Positions 15,351-23,053 of a stretch of 37,560 nucleotides of DNA are shown here, piece after piece. How positions within the stretch are numbered: position 1 is the first letter of the stretch; each line of letters opens with the position of its first letter. The notes beneath the pieces are model-generated. The model saw nothing but the letters and a program-made list of their open reading frames with translations, was not told the DNA's origin and did no database searches. The translations under genes were made by a program, and so were the position numbers. The stretch is from Leptobacterium sp964389205 (GTDB taxonomy: Bacteria > Bacteroidota > Bacteroidia > Flavobacteriales > Flavobacteriaceae): contig CAYMDH010000037.1 of assembly GCA_964389205.1 (NCBI GenBank), positions 1 through 37,560 on the forward strand, written 5' to 3'.

Positions 15351-16604
15351 ATGGATACTACACCAAATACATCTTTAAAACTTATAGGGCCTTTTAGTCA
15401 ATTAGTTACTATGAGAAAACTGCCTATAAAGGGCACATTAAAAGATGAAGAGTTAGAAGTGATAGCGCAAGGAGGTGTTTTAATAAAAAAAGATACTATT
15501 GTAGCTGTAGGATCTTTTGAAACACTTAAAAAAGAGTTTGACAAACAAATAAACTTAATTGAATTTATAGAGGAGGATTTGGTCGCTTTTCCTGGTTTTA
15601 TAGATGCCCACACACATGTATGTTTTACTGGAAGTAGGGCAAAAGATTATGCAGCACGTAATAATGGCAAAAGTTATTTAGAGATTGCACAAGAAGGCGG
15701 AGGCATTTGGAGTACAGTAAAGCAGGTTCGTGAAGCAGACAAATATGATTTGAGCAACACTTCTGAAAATAGATTAGATAAATTATTGGCAAATGGAATT
15801 ACTACCGTAGAAATAAAAAGCGGCTATGGATTAACTATAGAACATGAATTAAAAATGCTTAGTGTTATTAACGAACTAAGGCAAAAACACTCAATAGATA
15901 TTATTGCTACTTGCTTGGCTGCTCATATAATCCCAAAAGATTGGACACAAGGAGAAGAAGCATACCTTCAATTAATACTGGATAAATTGGCTCCAAAAAT
16001 AATGGAAGAAAGGTTGTGCAATCGTTTTGATATATTTATTGAAGAAGGAGCATTTCATGTAGAAACCGCAAAAAAATACCTTCAAAAACTAAAAGAACAA
16101 AATTTTCAACTCACTGTTCATGGAGATCAATTTACAACTGGTGGAAGCCAAGTTGCTATAGATTGTAATGCTGTGAGTGTAGATCATTTAGAGGCCAGTG
16201 GAGATAAAGAAATAGCAGCATTGTCAAAAAGTAATACCATTCCTGTGGCGCTGCCAGGGGCTTCTATTGGTTTAGGATGCTCTTTTACACCAGCTAGAAA
16301 ATTATTAGATGCTGGATGTTCACTTGCCATTGCTAGTGATTGGAATCCAGGAAGCGCACCACAGGGAAACTTAATAACACAAGCAGCCATCCTTGGAACC
16401 TATGAAAAATTGAGTACAGCTGAGGTTTTTTCAGGAATTACATTTCGTGCAGCAAAAGCATTAGGGTTAGATGATCGAGGAATTTTAGAGAAAGATAAAA
16501 TAGCAGATATTGCAGCTTTCCCTACAAAAGATTTTAGAGAAGTTTTATATCATCAAGGCGAATTAAAAGTACATAGTATATGGAAAAAAGGAGTAAAAAT
16601 TTAA
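15351..16604 (+). CDS. hutI: Imidazolonepropionase
   Basis: A 417-residue amidohydrolase-superfamily enzyme that opens the ring of 4-imidazolone-5-propionate to give N-formimino-L-glutamate. The metal-binding HTH lies in FPGFIDAHTHVCFTGSRA (about 82-99). Later ligands and substrate residues are in HGDQFTTGGSQ, SVDHLEASG and IASDWNPGSAP. The length is normal for the family. The 3' end overlaps hutG by 25 bases (16580-16604), which indicates coupled translation. Confidence 0.96.
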   Translation: MDTTPNTSLKLIGPFSQLVTMRKLPIKGTLKDEELEVIAQGGVLIKKDTIVAVGSFETLKKEFDKQINLIEFIEEDLVAFPGFIDAHTHVCFTGSRAKDYAARNNGKSYLEIAQEGGGIWSTVKQVREADKYDLSNTSENRLDKLLANGITTVEIKSGYGLTIEHELKMLSVINELRQKHSIDIIATCLAAHIIPKDWTQGEEAYLQLILDKLAPKIMEERLCNRFDIFIEEGAFHVETAKKYLQKLKEQNFQLTVHGDQFTTGGSQVAIDCNAVSVDHLEASGDKEIAALSKSNTIPVALPGASIGLGCSFTPARKLLDAGCSLAIASDWNPGSAPQGNLITQAAILGTYEKLSTAEVFSGITFRAAKALGLDDRGILEKDKIADIAAFPTKDFREVLYHQGELKVHSIWKKGVKI

Positions 16605-17569
16605 AAAATAAAGGATATCAGCCTTCAGACAAAAATCTATGGAAAGGACGAGTTACTAATATATCATCAGAATATTGGTACCAAGAAGTTGAATGTATTG
16701 ATCTAAATAAAGAATCATTAATCAATCATTATAAAGATCAAAAAAGTATTGGAATTATTGGTTATGCTTGTGATGAAGGAATAGAAAGAAACCAAGGAAG
16801 AACAGGTGCTTTTTCTGGCCCGTTAGAACTTAGAAAAAAACTAGCTAAAATTCCATTACATTTTGAGAATAAACACCTCATAGATTTTGGAGATGTGGTT
16901 TGCAATGATCAAGATATGGAAGCATGTCAAAATAGATTGAGCGCCTATGTTAGTTCTATGTTGAATCAAGATATGTTTCCTATTGTTATTGGAGGAGGTC
17001 ATGATATTGCGTACGGTCATTTTATGGGTTTAAAAGAAGGAGTTAAAGATTTAAAACAACAAAAAATAGGCATTATAAACTTTGATGCACATTTTGATTT
17101 ACGCCCTCTTGAAGAACAAGGTAATTCTGGAACTCCTTTTTACCAAATCAATTCAAACCTAAAAAAAGAAAACACTCTTTTTAACTACCTTGTTTTAGGA
17201 ATTCAAGAACAGTCTAATACGAAAGAGCTATTTCGCATTGCACAAGAATTAGAAGTAAAATATGTTTTAAATCAAAATTGTTATTTTTCAAAAATAAAGA
17301 AGCAATTAGATACATTTATAGAAGCAAACGATTCGATCTATATTACTATAGATATGGACGGTTTTTCATCTGCGTATGCGCCCGGAGTAAGTGCCCCTTC
17401 TACTTTGGGATTTTCACCTTCGTTTGTGTTTGAGACGCTGGACTATCTTTTTAAGACAAATAAGGTTATTTCTTGTGATATAGCAGAGTTAAACCCAACA
17501 TACGATTTAGATGGAAGAACAGCTCATTTGGCAGCAAGATTAGTAGATTTTATGGCTAAGAGTTGTTAG
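16580..17569 (+). CDS. hutG: Formimidoylglutamase (arginase/ureohydrolase family)
   Basis: A 329-residue dinuclear-manganese hydrolase. The ligand motifs GGGHD (GGGHDIAYGHF), NFDAHFDLRP and TIDMDGFSSAYAPGVSAPS are the three arginase-family signatures. With hutH, hutU and hutI upstream, the likely reaction is N-formimino-L-glutamate to L-glutamate plus formamide, which completes the pathway by the direct route. No hutF-type deiminase is present in the window. The start at 16580 overlaps hutI by 25 bases; the N-terminal 20 or so residues are Lys/Asn-rich and a later start is possible. Confidence 0.92.
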   Translation: MEKRSKNLKNKGYQPSDKNLWKGRVTNISSEYWYQEVECIDLNKESLINHYKDQKSIGIIGYACDEGIERNQGRTGAFSGPLELRKKLAKIPLHFENKHLIDFGDVVCNDQDMEACQNRLSAYVSSMLNQDMFPIVIGGGHDIAYGHFMGLKEGVKDLKQQKIGIINFDAHFDLRPLEEQGNSGTPFYQINSNLKKENTLFNYLVLGIQEQSNTKELFRIAQELEVKYVLNQNCYFSKIKKQLDTFIEANDSIYITIDMDGFSSAYAPGVSAPSTLGFSPSFVFETLDYLFKTNKVISCDIAELNPTYDLDGRTAHLAARLVDFMAKSC

Positions 17570-17697
17570 CATTAATTTTAGTATTCAATTAAGATGAAAT
17601 GCATTTCTATTCGTTAATATATTTTACAAATAATTTTATTTCACCTCTTTTTCTCGTCCAAAAAGAGACGTAAAAAAGACGCTTTTTAAGAAGGTAT

Positions 17698-17875
17698 TTT
17701 TAAAGCTAAGCTTTAAAACCGTTTGATTATCGTTAAATTATTTCCAAGGTTTCAATAATTCTTAACACGATAACCAAACATAATACTAGCTTAAAAAGAT
17801 TTTACTTCCTAACCAACATATCGTTATCAACTTAAAAAATAAGAAGAGGAGAAGCTATGATGATTTCTCTCCTTC
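17698..17875. repeat. Structured intergenic DNA with three inverted repeats
   Basis: The 339-base gap between the convergent hutG and M3-peptidase genes has no credible gene but holds three stem-loop structures. At 17698-17718 a 10-bp perfect palindrome (TTTTAAAGCT, one spacer base, AGCTTTAAAA). At 17721-17779 a long imperfect inverted repeat whose arms (17721-17742 and 17754-17779) match apart from one substitution and two 2-base insertions, around an 11-base loop. At 17843-17875 an 11-bp stem (GAAGAGGAGAA with TTCTCTCCTTC, one mismatch and one wobble pair). The last one could terminate both operons. The long one looks like a REP-like or mobile palindromic element. Confidence 0.6.
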
Positions 17876-17908
17876 TGAATTAAAATTATTTCTTTGTGTT
17901 ATAAAGGG

Positions 17909-20074
17909 TTACTTAGTAGGTACTGGAAACCCTCGATCTCTCATAATGGCATCAATTTTAGCATCACGTCCTCTAAACTTTCTATACGCTTCAGCAGGGT
18001 CTAAAGAATTTCTGGGTGCAAATAAGTATTTTACGAGCTTTGCTGCAACTTCTTCATCGTAAAAACCACCTGGAGCTTCTTTAAAAGCTTCTGAGGCATC
18101 TGATGTTAATACATCTGCCCACATATATCCATAATACGCAGCAGAATATCCTTCACCAGAAAAGACATGACCAAAATGAGGAGAGCGGTGTCTCATAACA
18201 ATTTCTTTAGGCATTTTTAAACTAGCTAGTGTTTCTCTCTCAAAAGTATCAGGATCTATATTTTCAGGATTTGTGGTATGATATTTCATATCAATTAAAG
18301 CAGATGCTAAATATTCTGTAGTTGCAAACCCTTGATTAAAAGTAGCTGCTTTTTTAATTTTAGTTACCAATTCTTCTGGAATCACCTCTCCTGTTTCATG
18401 ATGTACTAGAAATTGATTAATAACTTCATCTGTAGATAGCCATCGTTCCAATAATTGCGATTGAAATTCTGTATAATCTCGAACACCTCCATTTAACGTT
18501 GGATATTTTACATTAGAAGATAAGAAATGTAGTGCATGTCCAAATTCATGGAAAAAAGTTTCAGCATCATTCCATGAAACTAATACAGCCTCTCCAGGTG
18601 CGGGTTTGATAAAATTAGAATTGTTAGAAGAGAGTACTGTTTTCTTTCCATCAAATGTAGTATGACTTCTATACGTAGTAGCCCATGCTCCAGAACGTTT
18701 ACCATTACGTGCAAAAGGATCTAAATACCACAAACCAATATGCTCGCCGGATGTTTTATCTGTCACTTCCCATACTTTTACATCTTCGTGAAATACAGGA
18801 ACACTCCCTTCCGGAACAGGTTTAAAATCAAAGTTAAAAAGTCTTCCAGCTGTATAAAACAGTGCTTGTGTTAGTTTATCGAGTTGTAAATATTGTTTTA
18901 CCTCATCAGAATCTAGGTTGTACTTGTTTTTACGTACTTTTTCAGCATAGTAACGATAATCCCATGGAGCAATAGTAATAGCATCACCATTAGCATCTGC
19001 AATGGCTTGCATATCGGCTACTTCTTCTTTTACTCTGGCAATAGCAGCCGGCCATACATTATTCATAAGTTCCATAGCTTGCTCAGGAGTTTTTGCCATT
19101 CTATTTTGTAACCTCCACGAAGCGTAGTTATCATAACCTAGTAAGCCAACTCGTTCATGTCTTAGTTTTAATATATTGGCAATGTTTTCATTATTATCGT
19201 ACTGATCTCCATTGTCTCCCCTTGAATAGTAGGTATTCCATACTTTTTCTCGCAATGCTCTTTCATCAGAATAGGTGAGAAAAGGATCCATAGATGAACG
19301 CGTATTAGTTACTGCATATTTACCTTCTTCTCCTTTATCTGTAGCAATTTTTGCGGCAGCACTAATATACGACTGAGGTAAACCACTTAATTGATCCTTA
19401 GTCAAGTATACAACATAGTTTTCTTCATCAGCCAGGACATTGTTAGAGAAATTGGTGTGTAGGCTGGATAATTCTTTATTTATAGCTGCATATCTAGCTT
19501 TATCGGCCTCATTTAATTCTGCACCATTCATTGCAAAACCTTCATAGGTCAATTGTAAAACACGCTGCTGGTCTTCTTCTAAAGGTGTTTTTAAAGAACC
19601 TTCATGAACGCTTTTAATACGCTCAAATAATTTTTTATTCTGTGATATTTTAGAATTAAACTCAGAGAGCTTAGGGGCTAATTCGCGTTGTATTTCTCTA
19701 AACTCTGGAGAAGACATATTGCTTCCTAAGATACCGTAATAGGTAAATACTCTTCTTAGATCACTACCTGCTCTTTCCATAGCTTCTATAGTGTTTTCAA
19801 AAGTAGGAGCATCTGTATTATTAGCAATTGCTTCAATTTCTTCTAGGTTTAATGCCATTCCTGTTTCAATAGCATTTTTTACATCGCTTATCTGCATTTT
19901 ATCAAAAGCGGGAACGCCATTATAAGGGCCTGTCCACTCTTCTAATAAAACGTTTGCAGGAGCTTCTTTTAAAGTTGTGTCTTTTGCTTTATCGCAACTT
20001 CCTAAAATTAATAAGAAACAAAAACTTATTGACCTTAGAGTTTTAGAGATAAAAGATTTTGTTAGTATCGTCAT
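17909..20074 (-). CDS. dcp: M3-family metallopeptidase, peptidyl-dipeptidase Dcp-like lipoprotein
   Basis: A 721-residue zinc peptidase of the thimet oligopeptidase/Dcp group. The catalytic motif is FFHEFGHALHFL (His-Glu-Phe-Gly-His near residues 508-512), with the downstream zinc-ligand region near TEYLASALIDMKYH. It begins with a hydrophobic signal and lipobox LGSC (Cys about 27), so it is probably attached to a membrane in the periplasm and trims short peptides by releasing dipeptides from the C-terminus. The region between signal and core (about 28-45) is a short linker. It is encoded just downstream of the RiPP precursor on the same strand (103 bases), but I see no specific reason to link them functionally. 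Confidence 0.9.
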   Translation of the reverse strand: MTILTKSFISKTLRSISFCFLLILGSCDKAKDTTLKEAPANVLLEEWTGPYNGVPAFDKMQISDVKNAIETGMALNLEEIEAIANNTDAPTFENTIEAMERAGSDLRRVFTYYGILGSNMSSPEFREIQRELAPKLSEFNSKISQNKKLFERIKSVHEGSLKTPLEEDQQRVLQLTYEGFAMNGAELNEADKARYAAINKELSSLHTNFSNNVLADEENYVVYLTKDQLSGLPQSYISAAAKIATDKGEEGKYAVTNTRSSMDPFLTYSDERALREKVWNTYYSRGDNGDQYDNNENIANILKLRHERVGLLGYDNYASWRLQNRMAKTPEQAMELMNNVWPAAIARVKEEVADMQAIADANGDAITIAPWDYRYYAEKVRKNKYNLDSDEVKQYLQLDKLTQALFYTAGRLFNFDFKPVPEGSVPVFHEDVKVWEVTDKTSGEHIGLWYLDPFARNGKRSGAWATTYRSHTTFDGKKTVLSSNNSNFIKPAPGEAVLVSWNDAETFFHEFGHALHFLSSNVKYPTLNGGVRDYTEFQSQLLERWLSTDEVINQFLVHHETGEVIPEELVTKIKKAATFNQGFATTEYLASALIDMKYHTTNPENIDPDTFERETLASLKMPKEIVMRHRSPHFGHVFSGEGYSAAYYGYMWADVLTSDASEAFKEAPGGFYDEEVAAKLVKYLFAPRNSLDPAEAYRKFRGRDAKIDAIMRDRGFPVPTK

Positions 20075-20177
20075 TTTTCTTGTTGATTATTTTAAGTAGT
20101 AAAGATATGCTAATGAGTTAGTTAAAATGCTTAAAGAAATCTTAATTGATGATATTTTCGCTATATAATAATTAAAC

Positions 20178-20438
20178 CTATATATTACACTTAGAGCTAC
20201 AAGTTCTGTCGCAGGTATGATGGTTGCTAGCAGGTTGATCTATTGTAACTGTAGGCACACAACAATTACTTTGTTGGCATGTTACAACTGTAGCATCAAG
20301 ATTGTCAGGAGGAGTATTTGTATTACAATTAACATCAGTAATACCAGAAGGATCGTTGCTGCCAGCAATCATTAATTTAAGGTGGGCAATACTTACTTTA
20401 CGTAATTGTAATTTTTTTCTGTTTTTCATTATTTTCAT
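20178..20438 (-). CDS. Orphan RiPP (class I lanthipeptide-like) precursor peptide
   Basis: About 86 residues from ATG 20436-20438 (a second ATG is three codons later). The leader KNRKKLQLRKVSIAHLKLM followed by IAGS matches the Bacteroidetes lanthipeptide/RiPP leader type with a KKLxLxKxxIxxL pattern and a Gly cleavage region. The C-terminal core is rich in Cys, Thr and Ser: seven Cys, including SNCC, HTCDRTC and SSKC at the end. Thr/Ser and Cys spacing suits thioether ring formation. No LanB/LanC-like dehydratase or cyclase, radical-SAM enzyme or exporter is found in the window, so modification would need enzymes encoded elsewhere. An in-frame upstream extension to 20516 is unlikely to be translated. 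A degenerate second core lies immediately upstream. Confidence 0.7.
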   Translation of the reverse strand: MKIMKNRKKLQLRKVSIAHLKLMIAGSNDPSGITDVNCNTNTPPDNLDATVVTCQQSNCCVPTVTIDQPASNHHTCDRTCSSKCNI

Positions 20439-20490
20439 TTTTAAAATCAGGAAATTAGAGTGTTTAAGGTGTACGCTTATACGTTCTGTA

Positions 20491-20595
20491 TTAGCCAAGT
20501 CTACATTTAGAACCACAAGTTCTATTACAAGTATGATTGTTGCTGGCAGCTATAGGTATAGACCCTCCAGAACTACAGCAAGACAAATAAATCAT
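20491..20595 (-). pseudogene. Degenerate second copy of the RiPP core region
   Basis: Ending at a stop 53 bases upstream of the precursor gene, this frame reads SCCSSGGSIPIAASNNHTC then NRTCGSKCRLG. It closely matches the C-terminal core of the neighbouring precursor (NCCVP...PASNHHTCDRTCSSKCNI), in both protein and DNA. The leader is missing: the core frame is closed by a stop about 13 codons upstream of the ATG at 20593-20595, and no KKLxLxK-type leader is found in any frame up to the end of the threonine dehydrogenase gene. A single-base indel near 20597 would join it to an open but unrelated-looking frame (...HAETPDGSRQS). It is best read as a decayed tandem duplicate of the precursor; a leaderless 34-residue peptide is possible. 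Confidence 0.55.
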
Positions 20596-20725
20596 CCTGA
20601 TTGCCTTGAACCATCTGGAGTTTCTGCATGTTTAGTTTGTTTTGAAGATTTCACCGAAGGATGTGAAACAGCTGCTTTTTGTGAAGAGTTTTAATATGCA
20701 ATACAGTTGATGTAAATAAACTAAT

Positions 20726-20749
20726 GGGTAAAGTGGTACCGCTTTACCC
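20726..20749. terminator. Hairpin at the end of the threonine dehydrogenase gene
   Basis: GGGTAAAGTGGTACC followed by GCTTTACCC is a 24-base near-perfect palindrome with a single G-T type mismatch pair. It overlaps the stop codon of the minus-strand gene (20744-20746) and is followed in that direction by an A/T-rich but not pure-T tract, so it is a plausible though weak intrinsic terminator. Confidence 0.55.
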
Positions 20750-21694
20750 AACAGACATTTTTAAATTAGAAAGCATCTCTTTTGTCATATCTTCTAAATC
20801 AAATTGAGATTTCCAACCCCAATCATTTTGCGCTTTAGTATCATCAATACTTTGCGGCCATGAATCTGCAATTTTTTGTCTAAAATCTGGCTTGTATGTA
20901 ATAGTAAAATCTGAAAGTTGTTCTTTTATTACAGCGGCTATTTGCATAGGATTAAAACTCAAAGCCGCCAAATTATAAGACGAACGTTCTTTGATGTTGT
21001 TTTTATCTGCCTGCATAATACCAATGGAGGCCTTAATAGCATCGTCCATATACATCATAGGAAGAGTTGTATTTTCACTCAAGAAGCATTCATAAGTTCC
21101 TTTCTCAATTGCCTGATGATAAATGTCAACAGCATAGTCTGTGGTTCCGCCTCCTGGGTTAGTTTTCCAACTAATAAGGCCAGGATAACGAATACTTCTT
21201 ACATCTACTCCATAATTATTAAAATAATACTCACACCAACGTTCTCCTGCTAGTTTGCTAATTCCATAAACAGTAGAGGGCTCTGTTACTGTTTGTTGCG
21301 GTGTGTTTTGTTTTGGAGTTGTAGGGCCAAAAATGGCAATAGAACTGGGCCAAAATATTTTTTTAATAACACCATTTTTAGCAAAATCTAAAATATATAA
21401 CAAAGAATTCATATTCAATTGCCATGCCTTTTCAGGATATTTTTCTGCAGTAGCAGATAACATAGCAGCCATCAAGTAAACTTCGTTAATTTGATATTTT
21501 TCAATAACCGCTTTAATCGCGGCTTTATCAGTAGCGTCTAAGATTTCAAAAGGACCAGAATTCATAAGTTCTTCTCCGCCTTCTCTTATATCTGAAGCAA
21601 TAACATTAGTAGTACCATAAATTTCGCGAAGTGCAATTGTTAATTCTGAGCCTATCTGTCCGCAGGCGCCAATGATCAAAATTTTTGTATTCAT
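20744..21694 (-). CDS. tdh: L-threonine 3-dehydrogenase, SDR (epimerase-like) type
   Basis: A 316-residue extended-SDR enzyme. The NAD-binding motif is GACGQIGSE (9-17). Catalytic elements include PSSIAIFGP (about 116-124) and the pair Tyr143/Lys147 in VYGISK. The SIRYPGLISW and TTDYAVDIYHQA blocks with LPMMYMDDAI are those of the UDP-galactose-epimerase-like threonine dehydrogenase known from Flavobacterium, distinct from the zinc MDR type of E. coli. It oxidises L-threonine to 2-amino-3-ketobutyrate, which is cleaved to glycine and acetyl-CoA; the partner ligase (kbl) is not in the window. It is probably monocistronic, ending at the hairpin 20726-20749. Confidence 0.9.
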   Translation of the reverse strand: MNTKILIIGACGQIGSELTIALREIYGTTNVIASDIREGGEELMNSGPFEILDATDKAAIKAVIEKYQINEVYLMAAMLSATAEKYPEKAWQLNMNSLLYILDFAKNGVIKKIFWPSSIAIFGPTTPKQNTPQQTVTEPSTVYGISKLAGERWCEYYFNNYGVDVRSIRYPGLISWKTNPGGGTTDYAVDIYHQAIEKGTYECFLSENTTLPMMYMDDAIKASIGIMQADKNNIKERSSYNLAALSFNPMQIAAVIKEQLSDFTITYKPDFRQKIADSWPQSIDDTKAQNDWGWKSQFDLEDMTKEMLSNLKMSVG

Positions 21695-21966
21695 GAATGA
21701 TAATTAATCAAGTTCAAATATAAGTATTTCGTCTATTTTTTGAATTAGATATTACAAATTCATTGAATAATTCACAAAATCTATAGCCATTATGATTTTA
21801 TTAATATTAAATATTCAAAGAATAGCATAAATAATTATTAAATTGCAGGATTTATATGCTTTTGCAATGCTTAAAGAAAGAGTATTTTAGCCTTCAAAAA
21901 AACTTTATCTCGTTTTCTAAACGTATAATATGATAACGAATGCATTCTTCGTATAAAAATAGAATA

Positions 21967-22476
21967 ATGAAAAATATAAAGTACTTTGTTATTTGTATGT
22001 TGCTGATTTTAATGATTTCATGTACTGGAAAGAAAAAAGACCAAGCAACAGATACTATGAAAAAAGATACACTAGAGGTGGCTCAAAAAATGCCAGTTTT
22101 GAGAAACATAAGCGCAAGAGTAAGTCCAGCTATAGCATCTTGGGGAGCTTTTAAAGGGTTTAGTGCTGAAATTAGAAATTTACGTGATTTTAAAGGAGAT
22201 GACATATTTTCCGTAGTAGACGAATTAATTGAAAAAGAGAAAAGTTTAAATTCATCCGGAGTTCCTGAAAAATTAAACATTGCTTCTATTAAAAGTAGAA
22301 TAATAGTCTTAAGAACCTATATATTACAGACAAAAGCGGCAATAGATGATAGAGAAAAAAAAGAAGTTATTGCAGCTCAAAAAATAAAAATAATAAATGC
22401 ATATAATGCATTACTCAAACAATTTGACGAAGCAATGCAAGGTAGTTTGGCAGATGAGTTTTTAAATAAAGAATAA
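21967..22476 (+). CDS. Lipoprotein of unknown function
   Basis: From ATG 21967 the protein starts MKNIKYFVICMLLILMISC, a standard lipoprotein signal with lipobox Cys near residue 19; the upstream ATG at 21940 would spoil the signal. The mature part of about 150 residues is mostly helical and charged (Lys/Glu-rich), with KIKIINAYNALLKQFDEAM near the C-terminus, and shows no family I recognise. It is followed after 2 bases by an exported NTF2-like protein, so the two are probably co-expressed. The 245-base upstream region (21695-21939) is AT-rich and shows no feature I can name beyond presumably holding divergent promoters. Confidence 0.65.
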   Translation: MKNIKYFVICMLLILMISCTGKKKDQATDTMKKDTLEVAQKMPVLRNISARVSPAIASWGAFKGFSAEIRNLRDFKGDDIFSVVDELIEKEKSLNSSGVPEKLNIASIKSRIIVLRTYILQTKAAIDDREKKEVIAAQKIKIINAYNALLKQFDEAMQGSLADEFLNKE

Positions 22477-22478
22477 TT

Positions 22479-22985
22479 ATGATACAAAAACTATGTATAT
22501 CATTATTAGTAGTTCTCTTTTTTGGCGAATTATATGCACAAGAAAATAAAGAGGGAAAAAAAGAAATTCACGCAGTTCTTGATAATTGGCATCAAGCAGC
22601 TTCTGATGCGAATTTTGAAACCTATTTTTCTTTAATGACATCAGATGGAGTTTTTATAGGGACTGATGCCACAGAGAATTGGCAAAATGAAGCTTTTAAA
22701 ACTTTTGCGAAACCTTATTTTGATCGAGGGAAAGCTTGGAGTTTTACAGCTATAGATAGAAATATTTATCTTAATGTACAAGGCGATTTTGCATGGTTTG
22801 ACGAGCTTTTAAATACACAAATGGAATTGTGTAGAGGAAGTGGAGTACTAAAAAAAGTAGATGGGAAATGGAAAATTGCTCATTATGTATTATCTATTGC
22901 TATACCAAATGAAAATGTAACGGCAGTTGTCGATTTAAAAAAAGAACGAGATAGTATTATAAAAAAAGAGATAAAGAGAAATTAA
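22479..22985 (+). CDS. Exported SnoaL-like/NTF2-fold protein
   Basis: A 168-residue protein with a Sec signal peptide (residues 1-20, cleaving near LYA-QE). The mature part follows the SnoaL-like_3/DUF4440 pattern of the NTF2 fold: a helical start with AVLDNWHQAASDANFETYFSLMTSDGVFIGTDATE, then a barrel ending in GSGVLKKVDGKWKIAHYVLS. Such domains bind small molecules or act as accessory modules; the role here is unknown. It follows the lipoprotein gene by 2 bases and precedes the M13 peptidase by 68 bases. Confidence 0.8.
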   Translation: MIQKLCISLLVVLFFGELYAQENKEGKKEIHAVLDNWHQAASDANFETYFSLMTSDGVFIGTDATENWQNEAFKTFAKPYFDRGKAWSFTAIDRNIYLNVQGDFAWFDELLNTQMELCRGSGVLKKVDGKWKIAHYVLSIAIPNENVTAVVDLKKERDSIIKKEIKRN

Positions 22986-23053
22986 AATTGTAACAAAAGC
23001 GATTTACAGAACACTAACTGAAATATATTAAAATAACATTAAAACTTTTAAAA

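Noticed and set aside
17909..20438. M3 peptidase as the dedicated leader peptidase of the RiPP
   Set aside because: M3 Dcp-type enzymes trim short peptides from the C-terminus and are common housekeeping lipoproteins; proximity alone is not enough.
20302..20694. Plus-strand 130-codon frame over the RiPP locus
   Set aside because: The minus strand carries a recognisable RiPP leader and a duplicated Cys-rich core; the plus-strand frame is incidental.
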